Part shown: positions 24,938-37,900 of the stretch, one piece after another
Layout of the letters: each line of letters begins with the position of its first letter
How positions within the stretch are numbered: position 1 is the first letter of the stretch
From: Vermamoeba vermiformis
Taxonomy: Eukaryota > Tubulinea > Echinamoebida
Assembly: GCA_045837725.1 (NCBI GenBank)
Contig: JBEWZL010000211.1
Coordinates: 49,620 to 113,619 of the forward strand
Length of the DNA stretch: 64,000 nt
Reading direction: 5' to 3'
Program-made: the position numbers and the translations under genes
Notes under the pieces: model-generated
Told to the model about the DNA's origin: nothing
What the model saw: the letters and a program-made list of their open reading frames with translations, nothing else
The model's database searches: none

Positions 24938-26208
24938 ATGACAGACATTCAAAGCACAATCAACACTACCCCGTCCTCAGTCGACGACGCATCAACATTT
25001 TTTCAGGAAGAAACTAAATCCCGATTTTATGAACGTAAATTACCAGAGGTAAGTCGCTCGATCGGTTTCAGATCCGGATTTGGTTTTAATTCGTTTGTTA
25101 GGTTGACGAGCTTGTTATGGTTGAAGTAAAGACCATGAACGACATCTTCAGCTTTGTTAAGTTACTGGAGTATAATGATGTAGAAGGATTTATCGCACAT
25201 TCTGAGCTCTCAAGAAAGAACAGAATTAAAGGATCTATCAACCGCGTAAGTTTATTTCTTCTCGCGCAATTCAAGTATTAGGTAGCTAACGATACTTGTA
25301 GCTTATCAAGGTCAATCAAAAGTACGTTTTGCAAGTTATCCGAGTGGATAAGGCCCAAGGATACGTAGATCTGTCCAAGAGATTGTTGACCGAAGCAGAT
25401 CAGGTCAACGGAAGCAAGAAATTCAACGATGCTAAGAACGTAAGCAAAATTTTGTAAATTAAACTCGATCCAGCTAGAGCTAACATTTTTGAATAGATCC
25501 AAGGTGTCTTCAAGAGATTCGCAAAGGATTTCGGCCAAGATTTCTTAGCCCTTCAACAAGATGTTATTTGGCCGCTGTACGAGAAATACGAAGAATTATT
25601 CGACGTTCTCGTTGGAATAACTACTAAGGAAGTCTCTGACAGGTACGTGCATACGCAGGCAATGCGACCATTTTTCGAGTTTGAGACTTACGTTATAATA
25701 TATTTAGCATGGAGATCTTTGAGGACTTGCCCTTAACTACTGAGCTTAAAGAAGGGTTGATCAAAACTATCAAGAACAAGTTGACAGCACATCCTGCAAA
25801 GGTACGTTGAACAATCGTGTAGATCCGGTACTCGCACGAGCTAATTCTTTGTAACAGATCCTCGCTGAGTTCGAACTCACCTGCTACGAGGCAGAGGGTG
25901 TCGAGGCCATCAAGAGATCATTGCAACGAGGTCTTAGCATGAGTACTAAGGAGATGCCAATTACCGTAAGTAACCAGATCCGTTGCTCGAGTCTTTTGTC
26001 TAACTTTCTGATTTAGATTCAATTGAAGTCCTCTCCTACCTTCGACTTGTTCACGAACTCCAATCAACATTCGATTGCTCAAAAGTTCCTCTCCAAGGTT
26101 CTCGCTGAGATTACCGACGAGATCCAGAAAGCCAAAGGATCGTTGAAGGTTATCAAAGAACCGTCCGTTGTCGCCGCTGAAGGCGAGAACAAAGAAGATG
26201 ACGATTAA
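24938..26208 (+). CDS. EIF2S1: Translation initiation factor eIF2 subunit alpha
   Basis: Exons: 24938-25048, 25102-25245, 25302-25439, 25497-25643, 25708-25801, 25858-25965, 26017-26208; about 310 residues. The S1/OB domain is clear: FYERKLPEVDELVMVEV, VKLLEYNDVEGFI, the phospho-site loop SELSRKNRIKGS, and VIRVDKAQGYVDLSKR, which contains the kinase-docking strand. The alpha-beta C-terminal domain follows (CYEAEGVEAIKRSL, MPITIQLKSSP) with an acidic tail. eIF2alpha belongs to the ternary complex that delivers initiator tRNA. Two oddities: the residues after the phosphorylatable Ser (position 74 here) read RKNR rather than RRR, and exon 4 holds one extra A in the run at about 25619-25621, which would break an essential gene. 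That break is most likely an assembly error. Confidence 0.93.
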
Positions 26209-26362
26209 TATTGCTTCTATTAAGTTACATGCTATTTGCTTTTCATGGTTTTGTCCCACGAAAATTTTATTCAATAAATTCACTCGCTATTCATTTTAAA
26301 CTTGCTATATTTTTTTCAATAGACGCCAACAAGAGCCAAATTAATACCAAGTACTATTTTCA

Positions 26363-28083
26363 ATGTTGGTGCTGTATGTTGCGCTCTTGCTTGCTTTTGG
26401 TTATGGCTTGATCCAGCTCGAAAAGATATTGCCTAAATTATTTAAAAAGGCTAAAATAAATATATCCTATAATAGTCCACCAAAAGCGATCGATTACCAT
26501 TTACCGGAGGTAAGATTGTTACGGGATCTAGATCTTGGCGCCAGAAAATCTGGAGTTATTTTTAAAAATTCAGTACTACAATATTCGAACTATATTAACT
26601 TAATACTATTTTTTCTTGCAGGATGTTTTGCGAAATATATTTTTAATGCTGGATCCCGCCTCCGTCGCACGTTGCGAAACGGCCAGTAAATACTGGCACG
26701 TGACAATTTCCACGCATAAAATATGGAATCAGCTATATAACAAGTACGCAGTATTATTTTACATAATTAAGCTAATAATATCAAATTAGATTTTTGCGTC
26801 AAGTAGATCTGAACCCTGAAGTGCACCAAAAGCATCAACAAGTTAATAGACTTATCGTTACGAAAGAATTAGCGTTAGAGTACGAGGTAAGAATAGCATA
26901 ATATGTATTTTTCGAATACTAACTCTTCGTTCACTGAACAGAACGATTACGAGTGGAAACATCGAGTGATCGACGCGTATCTTGCGTGGAAAGACAACAA
27001 ATCATTGTTCGAATTTAAATTCGATAATTGCTCGATGTTGTACGAGCACATGACCGAGGGAAGGTAAAGGAGTCTCGATCTTGAGTTTGTACGCTAAATT
27101 TAATTTGATTAGGTCCGTTATTAAGACTAGAGTTGTATATTGGTATGGAAAAGACGACTGCCATTACTTTACCAACAGCAGCGCGAATGAATTCGACTTC
27201 TTATCGGTCCCGAAACAAGCCTTGGACAAATTCAACTTGAAGCTCGACAAAAAAGACTTAGTTGAGCTTGTGTTCGACTTCAGTAACAATTTTGACGTGC
27301 TTCATTTTATTCCTGACGTCAAGCAAGCTCGGTTAATCAAAAAGGCTCCGAAAGCTCTTGGCGGTACGTGTTTTTTCCAAATAAGGAAAGTCCTCATATT
27401 TTGTTGTAGGTCTTGTTGTATACGCGCCAATCGCTATCTATCAGCTGATACTTGTATTGGCACCTGCGTTGGTCTATGATGCATCGCGAGTGGCTCTTTT
27501 GGCTCAAGCTATCAGATTGATACTGTCCGTTGCATTCTACGTTGGATCTGTCTTAGGATTACTCAATTTGCTGGTACGATCGATCATCAAAACGAAAACT
27601 CAAAGTTCTACGTTGGTCCCTGTGTCGCTACTCTACGTCATCTCGGTTGCTGGCTATATCGCGGCTGTATTCTTTCCAACTCAGGCGATGTCTTGGGTCA
27701 TCTTTGGCGTCGCGCTCATCTTATTTGCACTCTACGAAACGTTGTTTGGATTGCTTCTGTTGGACGAAAGCGAGGCCGCGTGGAAGTCTTTGATCGTTTT
27801 AGTGCCTCTATGGACTTACATGATCAGCTGGACACGTGTCTTTTCGATGGTGCACGATGGCTCTCTCATTCATTTACTCTTACGTAGCTTTGGATTGTTC
27901 GCTGTAACCTTCGTATTCTTTGCGTGGGTTTTAACAGTGAGATTTATTCTACGAGAGTCCAATCACACTTTACAAAAATGGAAAGGCGGCGTGCTTGAGC
28001 CGCTTCGCTATTGGTTCAAAATTTGCTTTTTTGGCGTGTTCATTTTAACGCTATTGAATGGTAGTCGTATCATTCAATATTAA
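26363..28083 (+). CDS. F-box protein with N-terminal anchor and C-terminal multi-pass membrane domain (copy 1)
   Basis: Six exons: 26363-26509, 26622-26743, 26790-26886, 26942-27063, 27113-27363, 27410-28083. A hydrophobic N-terminus (MLVLYVALLLAFGYGLI) is followed by an F-box (DVLRNIFLMLDPASVARCET, then SKYWHVTI), a charged middle domain, and five or six TM segments (VVYAPIAIYQLILVLAPALV, LILSVAFYVGSVLGLLNLL, LLYVISVAGYIAAVFF, ...). F-box proteins recruit substrates to SCF ubiquitin ligases; a membrane-embedded F-box suggests ER or endosomal quality control (inference). A paralog lies at 51264-53032: first exons are both 147 nt and the domain order is the same. The stop overlaps the stop of treZ on the other strand. 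Confidence 0.82.
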
Positions 28084-31063
28084 AATGGAGCTTCAAACTT
28101 CGTGTTGGCGTCATATTGCGTACGAAGAACAATGGCGCAAGGACCGTGGAAGAAGATCTGGCGGACTGGACCTTCGATCTCGATCTCGGGTGACTTTAGT
28201 GAAGCATCTGTGCGGAACGGCTCATCTTCTGACGTAAACAAGAGCTCAAGGGTGCCCTTAAGGTATGGAGCTAATTCAGGTACCTATTTTAGAACGTTAG
28301 ATCTTGTGCTGAAAAGTTGCAGGATCGACAAACTTTACTTTTTCCAAATTGACGCCACCAGCATTTTCCATATTTAGAATAGCAATGACTGCACGATTGT
28401 TATCTTTGTTCTTTCGTACTACGCAAATAGTATGATTTTGAATAACGAAGATCTCGAATCCTTTGCGGTGATGGTTTTTCATGCACGAGTCCGTGTTTCT
28501 AAGCTCTAACAACTTCTTGTATAGACTAAGGACTTGAGAGTGCGGCTTCTCCAAAGACTCGTCCCACTTCAATCGGCTGTTCGCGAACGTTGAATGGGCC
28601 TGGGGATCTGGAATTGACTCGCGGATCTTGGGGTCTGAAAATGCAGAGAAGTTTGCAAACTCCTTTCTGCGACCTAGATTGTACGTACAATTAATACAAG
28701 CTCTATTAAATACAACCAGATATAACTTACCTTCGGTAACTAATTTGCCTAGTTCAGGGTTGTGATCGGTGAAGAAACAGAACGGCGTACTGGCAGCCCA
28801 TTCTTGGCCCATGAACAACATGGGAGTCTGCGGGAGCAACAATAACAACGAGCTATATCGATATTGATTAATATCTAAGCGATAATTCGGGTTGCAAAGT
28901 AAGTACCTCGCAGCTTTGTATGCAGCTGGGCTAATTTCAGCATTAATTCGTCCACCGAGAGCTCTATTGCCGACTTGATCGTGATTTTGAATGCAATACT
29001 ATAATATATTATGCATAATATGTTAGTTAACGTGATTCAAATTACAGGCGATAATTTTCCGTACGACAAACTGAGCCATATCATCAATAGCTTTCGGATC
29101 TGTACCGCGTTTCTTGTCGCTCGTAACAAGCTTTTGGCCAGCATAGAACCAACCTAGCGCAGTATAGGTAAGCGTATGTGTATATATATATTTATATATC
29201 CTCTGAGAACGTACCTTGTTTTACGGTTTGCACGAGGTCCTTTGGACTGCCAGTAAATTCGCGGAAATAGCTCTCGTTATCTTTTGCAAGCATAACTAAA
29301 CGTGGCAATCAATACATGATTTCGTATACTAATTTTGCTCTGCTAAACTTACCTCGAACTTGATGGTGATAATCATCAGTCCAGAGACCGTCAAGGCCGA
29401 TTCCGTCGGGAATAGGTGCAACGAGCTTAGCTTCGTTGCGGTCGTCTTCAGCATAGAACAAAATCTTTTTGTGCATCGAGTTGCTGTTGCCTAGTTTAGA
29501 AAAAAATAAGTTAATTCTGGATCCAGCGTTCTCGAGATTATGATTTCTCTTACATGTTTCGATAATCTCTCGCAACAAGTGCGGAGTAGAATAATCGACT
29601 ATAGCATGCGTTGCGTCAAATCTAATTCCATCAAAGTGGAACTCTTCGATCCAGTACAACGCGTTCTCGATGAAAAATCGTCGCACTTGTTTAGCATGTT
29701 TAATCAAATCTTCCGATGATTCCTTCAAATTATGCTCTGAATATAATAATTAATAATTATTCAATAACAGGCAGAATTACCGGGACTAGATTCGATCCGA
29801 AACAGATCTGATCTTACCTTTACGTTCTTCTTCAGTGACTGGCTTCAAGTCTACGTTAGGAGCTTTGCCCCAAGGAGTCGTATGACGTGCAGAGAGTAAT
29901 AAGGACTATAACATTCCAAGTAATTGCCATCAGGACCCAAATGGTTGTACACGATGTCGATCAACACAGCCAAGCCTAGGATACAACGGTAAGATTAATA
30001 TTCATATGAATATATGCTACTCGGCAATGTGACTAACCTTCATTATGAGCAGCATTGATTAAATGTCTCAGTTGTTCAGGAGTACCGTAGCATCTAGCAG
30101 GTGCGTACAAACAAACTCCGTCGTAGCCCCAGTTACATTGACCCGGGAAATCAGCCAAAGGTAAGATTTCAAGCGTATTTACGCCTATTTATAATTAGGT
30201 TAATATACGAGAGTTTAAGTTTGACAGATCCGTTACCTAATTCTTTGTAATATTTCAATTTATGTTCGAGACCTTCGTACGAGCCTTCCGGAGTGGCAGT
30301 TCCTATTCAAATCAAACGTTTAATATTATATCATTATTGCCATATTATATTTTCTTTACCTAAATGCAATTCATAAATGACAACATCATCGCGTGGGATA
30401 TTGGTCCATTTTTGATCGGTCCACGCGAACTTTGAATCAACCACTTGCGATACTTCGTGTACGCCTTCTGGTTGGAATCTATAATAACTCAAGTTAATTA
30501 TTCTGGAATTAGATCCTGCAATGTTTTTTGTAACGGACGAAAAAATTGTATTGCAAAGCTTGATATCATATCATTAGCTATTATTTTTAATTTTTAAAAG
30601 AATTATAGCGTATAATAATATTTTAAGTAGGTAGAGGGCTCGTCTAAGACGTACCTTGAAGCTGGATCTGGGAAGGGACCTTTGCCGTCGACTACGTATT
30701 TGTAGAATGTGCCCACTTTGGCTTCCTTAAGTTCTATACTGAAAATACCAGTAGTTTCGTCTTTTTTAAGTTGGTGCTTCGACGCTGGATCAGATGCGGT
30801 GCTCTTTGGAAACAAAAAGTAAGTACATCGATATAATACAAAGATTTTAGTTAAATTTAAATGTACAATAATTATTTAAGCGATCGATTAGTATTTAGAA
30901 AGTTTTAGAGCAAAATATCTCGATCTGAAAGTTTTTTTACCTTGTCATACAAAACAAGTTCAACTTTTTGACTGTTAGGACTCCAAACGGAGAATCTAAC
31001 ACCTCCATTATCGAGAGGAATTGCTCCAAAAGTTTTACCGTATTTTCCTTGTCCGCTAAACAT
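28080..31063 (-). CDS. treZ: Malto-oligosyltrehalose trehalohydrolase (TreZ)
   Basis: Fourteen exons from 31063 down to 28080, about 660 residues, a normal TreZ length. N-terminal CBM48-like domain ([28 protein letters not shown]), then a GH13 barrel: [32 protein letters not shown], the nucleophile motif [12 protein letters not shown], acid/base motif [26 protein letters not shown] and [11 protein letters not shown]. The enzyme releases trehalose from maltooligosyl-trehalose made by TreY, its divergent neighbour. Intron density is eukaryotic, so this is not bacterial contamination. One base seems to be missing in the exon 29818-29975, between SPYYS and ARHTTPWG; the exon length is one off the required phase. 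The last exon is 28080-28256. Confidence 0.93.
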
Positions 31064-31379
31064 TTGATCAGATGTGTTTTTTTGGTTTCTATATAGAAAA
31101 AAATTGTAAAGAAAACCTCGGTACGATTTTTACTGCGCAAAAACGACTTTGAGACTCGCGTTGTTGGATCTGTGTAGTAACAAATGACAACAAAAAGATT
31201 ATTTGACGAGATCTCAGATCTGTCGAGTTTTCCCAGCGAATCCGGTGAAATTTGGTCGTGTTCGTCGTTTCGAGAGTGTGACGCGTCTGAAAATTGACAC
31301 GAAGCACACATTGCAACATGTTTTGGTTCTAAAAATCTTTTTATTTTATTTTCAACTACGTAAAAGCTACATCCACAAA
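31064..31379. promoter_or_regulatory. Shared divergent promoter of treZ and treY
   Basis: A 316-bp interval separates the two start codons, which point away from each other. It has no long coding frame. A head-to-head layout lets one control region drive both enzymes of the same two-step pathway (inference). No TATA box or operator could be assigned with confidence. Confidence 0.7.
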
Positions 31380-34300
31380 ATGTATCAAATCCCGACTTCT
31401 ACTTACAGACTTCAATTCCATAAGGACTTTACGCTGAAGAAAGCAATCAAAATCGTCGATTATATTCAAGAGCTTGGTATTTCAACAGTTTATTCGTCTC
31501 CTTTGCTGAAGGCCAGAGCCGGATCCACTCACGGCTATGATTGCGTCGACCATAATCAATTAAACCCTGAAATTGGTACCAATGATGACTTCGATGCTTT
31601 TGTAGCACGATTGCATCAAAGAGGTAAATAATCAGGGCTCTCTTATGTAGCTTTATTTTTTCTAATTTTTATGCAGATCTGGATCTTCTTTTGGATATTG
31701 TTCCGAACCATATGGGTGTCAATGATGTTAATAACAAGTGGTGGGTTGATGTATTGGAGCACGGCGAGTCCTCTATCTACGCTCATTACTTCGACATTAA
31801 TTGGCATCCGCGTTGGCAGCATCTGGCGGGTATGTACAAAGAAATTTCATAAAAATCTGCCACTCTTATAACATATTTAATGATATTGTAATATATCGGC
31901 ACCGATATGAAACGAAATGGCGTCAATTTAGCATTCTAATTTTGGATCTTTAGGAAAGGTTATTTTGCCGGTACTTGGTGCGCCTTTGTCCCAATGCATT
32001 GAAAAGAATGAGCTACAATTAATTTTAAACGAAGGTATGTATTTAGAATTGAATAATCAAAGCGCAAAAACTAAATCCGATCCTGACCCTAACATCTTTT
32101 TCGTACAGAAAACCTTTTCAAGCTGAAATATTACGGCCTCGTATTGCCTATTAGCTTGTGCACTATCGAGCCTTTATTCCGCGAAGTTATCTCGCAATGC
32201 CAATCTCGCAACATGGATTGCAATGAGATCCAACAAATCGAGCAAGAGTTGAAGAAGATTATGAGCCACGACGACCCTCGTGTCTGCGAAGATAAGGAAA
32301 AACGACTCCATAGAATGGATTTGGTTCATGACGTCAAGTCTCGATTGCAGCATTTATTGCGAACTAACCAATCCGCTAAAGAAATTTTGGAAAGCAGCTT
32401 GATCGCATTCTGCCAGCAAAAAGAAAAGTTCTGGGCCTTTATAAGACAACAACCGTATTATTTATGCTTCTGGAAGGCCGCTACTGATGAAATCAACTAC
32501 AGGTAAGTCACATCCGCATTCAACTCCGAAAAAGTTATTCTAATTATTCATTTAGACGATTCTTTGATATCAACGAGTTAATGTCGTTACGTATTGAAGA
32601 TGAGGACGTTTATAATGACTCGCACAAGTTGATTTTTGAGTGGATAAAGCAAGGCAAAATTGCGGGCTTGAGACTCGATCATCCTGACGGCCTTAAAGAC
32701 CCTCAACAATACTTCACTCGCTTGCAAAACTCCATTTCAGAGCTATTGCAAGATACTTATGGCGCATATACGGGTATGTAATAGCAATTCAGTCCGTTAC
32801 AAAAAATACTGAACAAATTTCCTTTTTAGGCAAGTCATTCTACGTTCTCGTTGAGAAAATCCTTGAAAAAGGCGAAGAATTACCTGGTGATTGGGCTGTT
32901 GACGGAACAACTGGCTACGATTTCATGAACATTTTGAACGGAGTTTTCGTCGCGACTAAACACTTTGAGGTAAGTCTTTGCAAAAATTTACTGGGTATTT
33001 TTGCAATATTAACTATTTTCTATATTAGGTCATGAAGCTAATTTATCAAAAGTTCATTGCAAACCAAAAAACCGACGCGATCTCGCTCGACTTCCCGCAT
33101 CTGCTTTACAACTGCAAAAAACTTATATTGACCATGTCGCTCGAAAGTGAACTTACGACATTAACCGACGCACTTTACAACATTTGCAAGAAGACTATGC
33201 AGTTCTCTGACATCACTTTCAGACAATGCAAATTGGCGCTGGAAGAGTACATCGCCTTCTTCCCGGTCTATAGGACCTATTTGTCGCCTAGCCACGAGTT
33301 GCCAAATGACACGGAATTGCACCAGATCGAGAGCACAATCTCCGCTGCTCGGCAAAAGAACCCAGCACTCGATCCTATCTTGTTTGATATGCTTGAAAGT
33401 ATCCTCCTGCACAAAGTTTATATTGACAGAGGTACCGTTTTTTTTCTTCGTGGCACTAACTTTGCAACAATTTTTAACGGTTCTTAATTAGACGAACGAT
33501 TGTTCTTCGTTGCCAGATTGCAACAGCTGTTGGGTCCTTTGATGGCGAAGGGTCTCGAAGACACTGCCTTTTATAGATATTTCATTTTGTGTTCACTGAA
33601 CGAGGTCGGCGGTGATCCCAATAACTTTGGATTAACTCTCAATGACTTCCATAAGGAAATGATTCTCAGGTAAGCATTCAACAATGAGTACTTATCACGT
33701 GATCACGTGCCTAATGATTTTTTTTGACAGATCCAAGACTTTCCCTCTTTCCATGAGCAGCACTAGCACGCACGATACTAAGCGCAGTGAAGATGTTCGT
33801 GCACGCATCAACGTCTTGTCTGAAATTCCGTTGTCTTGGAGCTCATTCGTGACACGTTTGTCGGAGATCACGAAAGATTTCAAGAAGCACGTGCCTGGCA
33901 TTGGCATGTGCCCGCAGCCCAACGACGAGTACATGCTTTATCAGACTTTGATTGGCACGTGGCCGTTTGAAATTTCAACTCCCGAATGGAACGAGTACAT
34001 CAAGCGAATTCAGGCTTACATGACCAAAGCCATCAAAGAGAGCAAAGTCTATACGTCATGGACGGTGCCTAATCAAAGCTACGAACAATCGATCAATAAT
34101 TTCGTGGAAAGAATTTTGTCGGACGGATCGTTTTTGAGCCTGTTCAACGAGTACCAAAAGTACATTGCACAAGTCGGAAAATTGAACTCGCTTTCGCAGC
34201 TAGTCTTGAAGATGACTCTACCTGGTGTGCCTGATACATATCAAGGCACTGAATTGTGGGACTTAAGTTTGGTGGATCCGGACAACAGACGACCCGTGGA

Positions 34301-34908
34301 CTACACTGCTCGATCCAAAATGTTGAGTTCAATCAAGACCCATGCAAACGATCCGAATATCATTGACGAGCTTTGGAAGAGGTACGTATAAGTCATATTA
34401 TATTATAGTAATATTTTGAGGCTGATCCAAGATCTTTTTTAGTTCGAACGACGGTCGCATCAAAATGTACACTTTGTACAAAATGTTGGCCTTAAGAAAC
34501 AAACACAGCGAGGTGTTATTGCGAGGTCAATATATTCCTGTTGAAGTCACTGGTCCTAAGCACCATCACTTGATTGTAAGTTGGATTCGTACTGGATGTT
34601 GATCCACAAAATCTAATTTAATTTTTTTATAGTCTTATATTCGTGAGCATAACGGCTCTCGTATTTTGGTTGTTGCTAGCAGATTTTTCACGCATTTGTA
34701 CGAAGAAAATTTGTCGAGCAAGTACTGGGCTGAAACTTTCTTGCATTTGCCAACAACGGTCATGTCTAATCAACGATTGCACGATGTATTAGCAAACAGA
34801 ATGATCGATATTGCGCAAGAACATATTAATTTTGATCAACTTGAAGTACCCAAAGTTTTGGATCGATTCCCGATTGCGGTTTTCGAGTTTGAAGCTATCC
34901 ACGCTTAA
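31380..34908 (+). CDS. treY: Maltooligosyl trehalose synthase (TreY)
   Basis: Eleven exons: 31380-31623, 31677-31829, 31954-32034, 32109-32502, 32556-32773, 32830-32969, 33029-33431, 33492-33669, 33731-34381, 34443-34575, 34633-34908; 956 residues, no frame break. GH13 motifs: [56 protein letters not shown], the nucleophile [12 protein letters not shown], acid/base [12 protein letters not shown], stabiliser [16 protein letters not shown] and [14 protein letters not shown]. TreY turns the reducing end of glycogen or maltodextrin chains into a trehalosyl unit, which TreZ then releases. An ancient lateral transfer with later intron gain is likely (inference). Confidence 0.95.
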
Positions 34909-34972
34909 TTAAATGTCATTTATTCTATCATAAAAAATTGTTATATTTGAGTGCGAAGTACGTGTAGCATTT

Positions 34973-37900
34973 CTATTTTGGAATTTTTAAGGCCACATAG
35001 GTAGCTGCAAGGCCATCCAAACTCAGGCCAATGATGGCACAAGCTGCGTGGTGTTTAACCTTTCTTCCGTCAAGTTCATCTTTCGTCAGAATGCCAGAGT
35101 TTTCAGGAATGAATTCATTTGGCACAGGGATTACTCTGTATGCATTTTGTCGGTCTTTGTCTTTGAGCCAAGCACCATCAATGAATTCCAGCTTCAGAAA
35201 AGCTGGTGGCTTGTTCCAAGTATTTTCACAAGTCTTCCAAACAGGAAAATAGTTGTTATGATGCCAAACAGGTCTTAAACCATTTTGAACTTTGTTAATA
35301 TCATTTTTGTTCACAAACTGCCACAATCCTGATTTTGAACCTGTTTGAATGTTAGCAATAGAGTAATAATGACAAATACTTACCATTCAACAACCACTCT
35401 TCAACTCTGAATTGCCCATTAACCTCATATAATTGTACTTGATAGTCATTGATGTTGTGAACAGAGCTGCCATACTGGAGAAGATTGTAGTAGAAGTTTG
35501 GCCAGGGTGAATAGTCTGCACGATTGTGCACCCACTGAGAAAGAAGAGCTCGTATTTCTTCTCTATCTTCCTCAGTTCCATGAAAGCGAACCAACTTTAA
35601 ACGTATTAGAAAATGCCTTATATTAAAAGAGTAGGCTTACACGGAACCAATAGCGCATGAATGAGTCGTACAGCTCATCTTTGCTAAGCTTTTGGAAGGA
35701 CTTGTGTTTTTTGGCCTGAGAAAGGGCTTTGTAGCATTCAAAGCGCAGATTTTTTAACATGGCACTGAATGATGATTGGGATAAATTCAATGAGAAGTGC
35801 ACAAACATGTAGCGGTTGATTATATAATTCTTCTCTTCTTTAAAGTTACTTCTATATTGGTCAACCAATTGTGCAGCTTGCTCCATCATTGATGCCAAGC
35901 GCGTCTTTCGAACAGAATATTTTTCCCATGCTTTGCTGCTTTCTTCACCTGCAGCAACTACAAATGCAACCATTAAATAGATGAAACTAGTTAAAATGAC
36001 TTACAAATATCTTTGTAACCCTCCAATATACAATCTGCATCTTCCAAAGCACTGCAGATTATAGTGTCTGACAAGTTCATGTCTTTCATTGCTGCTTTCC
36101 ACGGCTGGCATTCTGGTATATTACTAATTTCCAATACCATGTCCACAAAGCTCAAGTATGAGTGTGGGTTGAAAGCATAGGTACTTCTTGCTTTCTTAAA
36201 ATTTTCAGCAGCTTGTTCAAAATGCTCTGCAAGCAATGCATTCAAAGGTACTTTCTGAGTCATTGTTAGTTTTGCATTCCATTGCATTTGTAGTGATTAC
36301 TTACTTCACGGTCTGTTTTAATTTGAGCACGATGTGTACCACCCAACATTGTCAACAGATGTGACTTTGCATAAGTTGAATGACCGTGGATTTCTAAGCA
36401 TTTCCTAATCTGAGCACGACCTTCATTATGCAACTGTTTGGCTAAGCTTAAGTAACGACCATAGTGACCTTGAACATGTGTTTCTTGTGCATAATATTTG
36501 GTAAGTTCTGTATAGATGTACATCGCTGAATCCATGCCATTAGAATCATTGTCATCCATAACATAATTAATAACTGCTGGAAATTTCTGGACAAAATTAT
36601 TAAAAGTTGTTGTATTAAAATGAATTAACATACGCTTGCAGTTTGTTCTGACTTCTTCAAAAAATATGGCACGACTACTTCTGCTATAACTGACTTGTCT
36701 GGCACATAGACTGAAGTTGTGTATGCCATAACCAGCCGAGCAACTTCCCTGTAATTTTGTTAGTTTGTATTACAGTAATGCGCTTGTCTACTGACCTTTT
36801 GTTTTTCATCAACTCTAAAATTTGCTCTGCAAATGTGATATGCCGTATTTTCCAATATCCAGACTCAGATTCTTGCAACAAATCCAAGCAAGGATATGAA
36901 ACACAGGAATTGATATCAAATGATCCTTGACGAATCAATTCAACTGCTTTAGCAGCTTTTGCCACATCTGTTCCACAATTAAGGAAGAAGTCTCCAATTG
37001 CCATTAGGTTGAATAATGTTCGAAGCTTGATAGCTATGTCTGTACTGTCTTTCAGCTGTTCCAATTTGTCTCTTACATACGTCTCAACTCCTTGGAAGTC
37101 TTTTTCAAAGGCATAAAGAGCCATATAAAAGGGACTGAATGTAATCAAGGCTGATTTGTATCGTGGTTGGCGTACTTTTTCAAGTTTTTTCTCTTGGATG
37201 AACTGTGCTTCACATTTTTTTGGTGATGGTCCATAGTGTTCAACAAAGTTTTGTTTGTTCTTAGGCAAGAGTTTGTGCACAAAGAAGTCGTAGAATTGTG
37301 TGGCTTCCAGAGCATTGTGAAAGATATCGTCAAGAATGTATTGTGGAGATCGAGCAACACTAGAACTGCAAAAGATTAGCTTAACACTGATTCTACCTAG
37401 ATGCTTACAATTTCGGTAGCACTTGGGTTCGTCGCACCACTAAAATTGCTCCCTTAATTTTTTTAGATTTCAGCTCAGCATGCAGAGCATCTAATTTGAT
37501 GTCATCAACATCCTAAACTAAATTAGTACAGCTAACACAAAGTAACTTAAACTGCTTACTTTGAGAACAATTAGCACTCCCACAGATGATTCAGCAGGTT
37601 GTAAGACATGTATTGCTTTAGCTGTTTCAAATCTGTCAAATGATCCTGTAATGACTTCAGCTACATTAGCAGACTTAATGAAGTGCCACATAACACTTCG
37701 AACTAATGTTGTTCCACCAGCTCCAGGACGGTAATAAAAATAGAAAGGGGTAATCTCTTTTGCACTAGCAAAATGAAGTTCCAAATCCTTAGTGATTGCA
37801 TCCTGATTGTATGATTAGTTTGAACCTAAAGGATGTTAGGACATACTCCAACTGCACGTTTAACATAGCAATGTTCATCAACTTCTTTCCAACTTATCTT

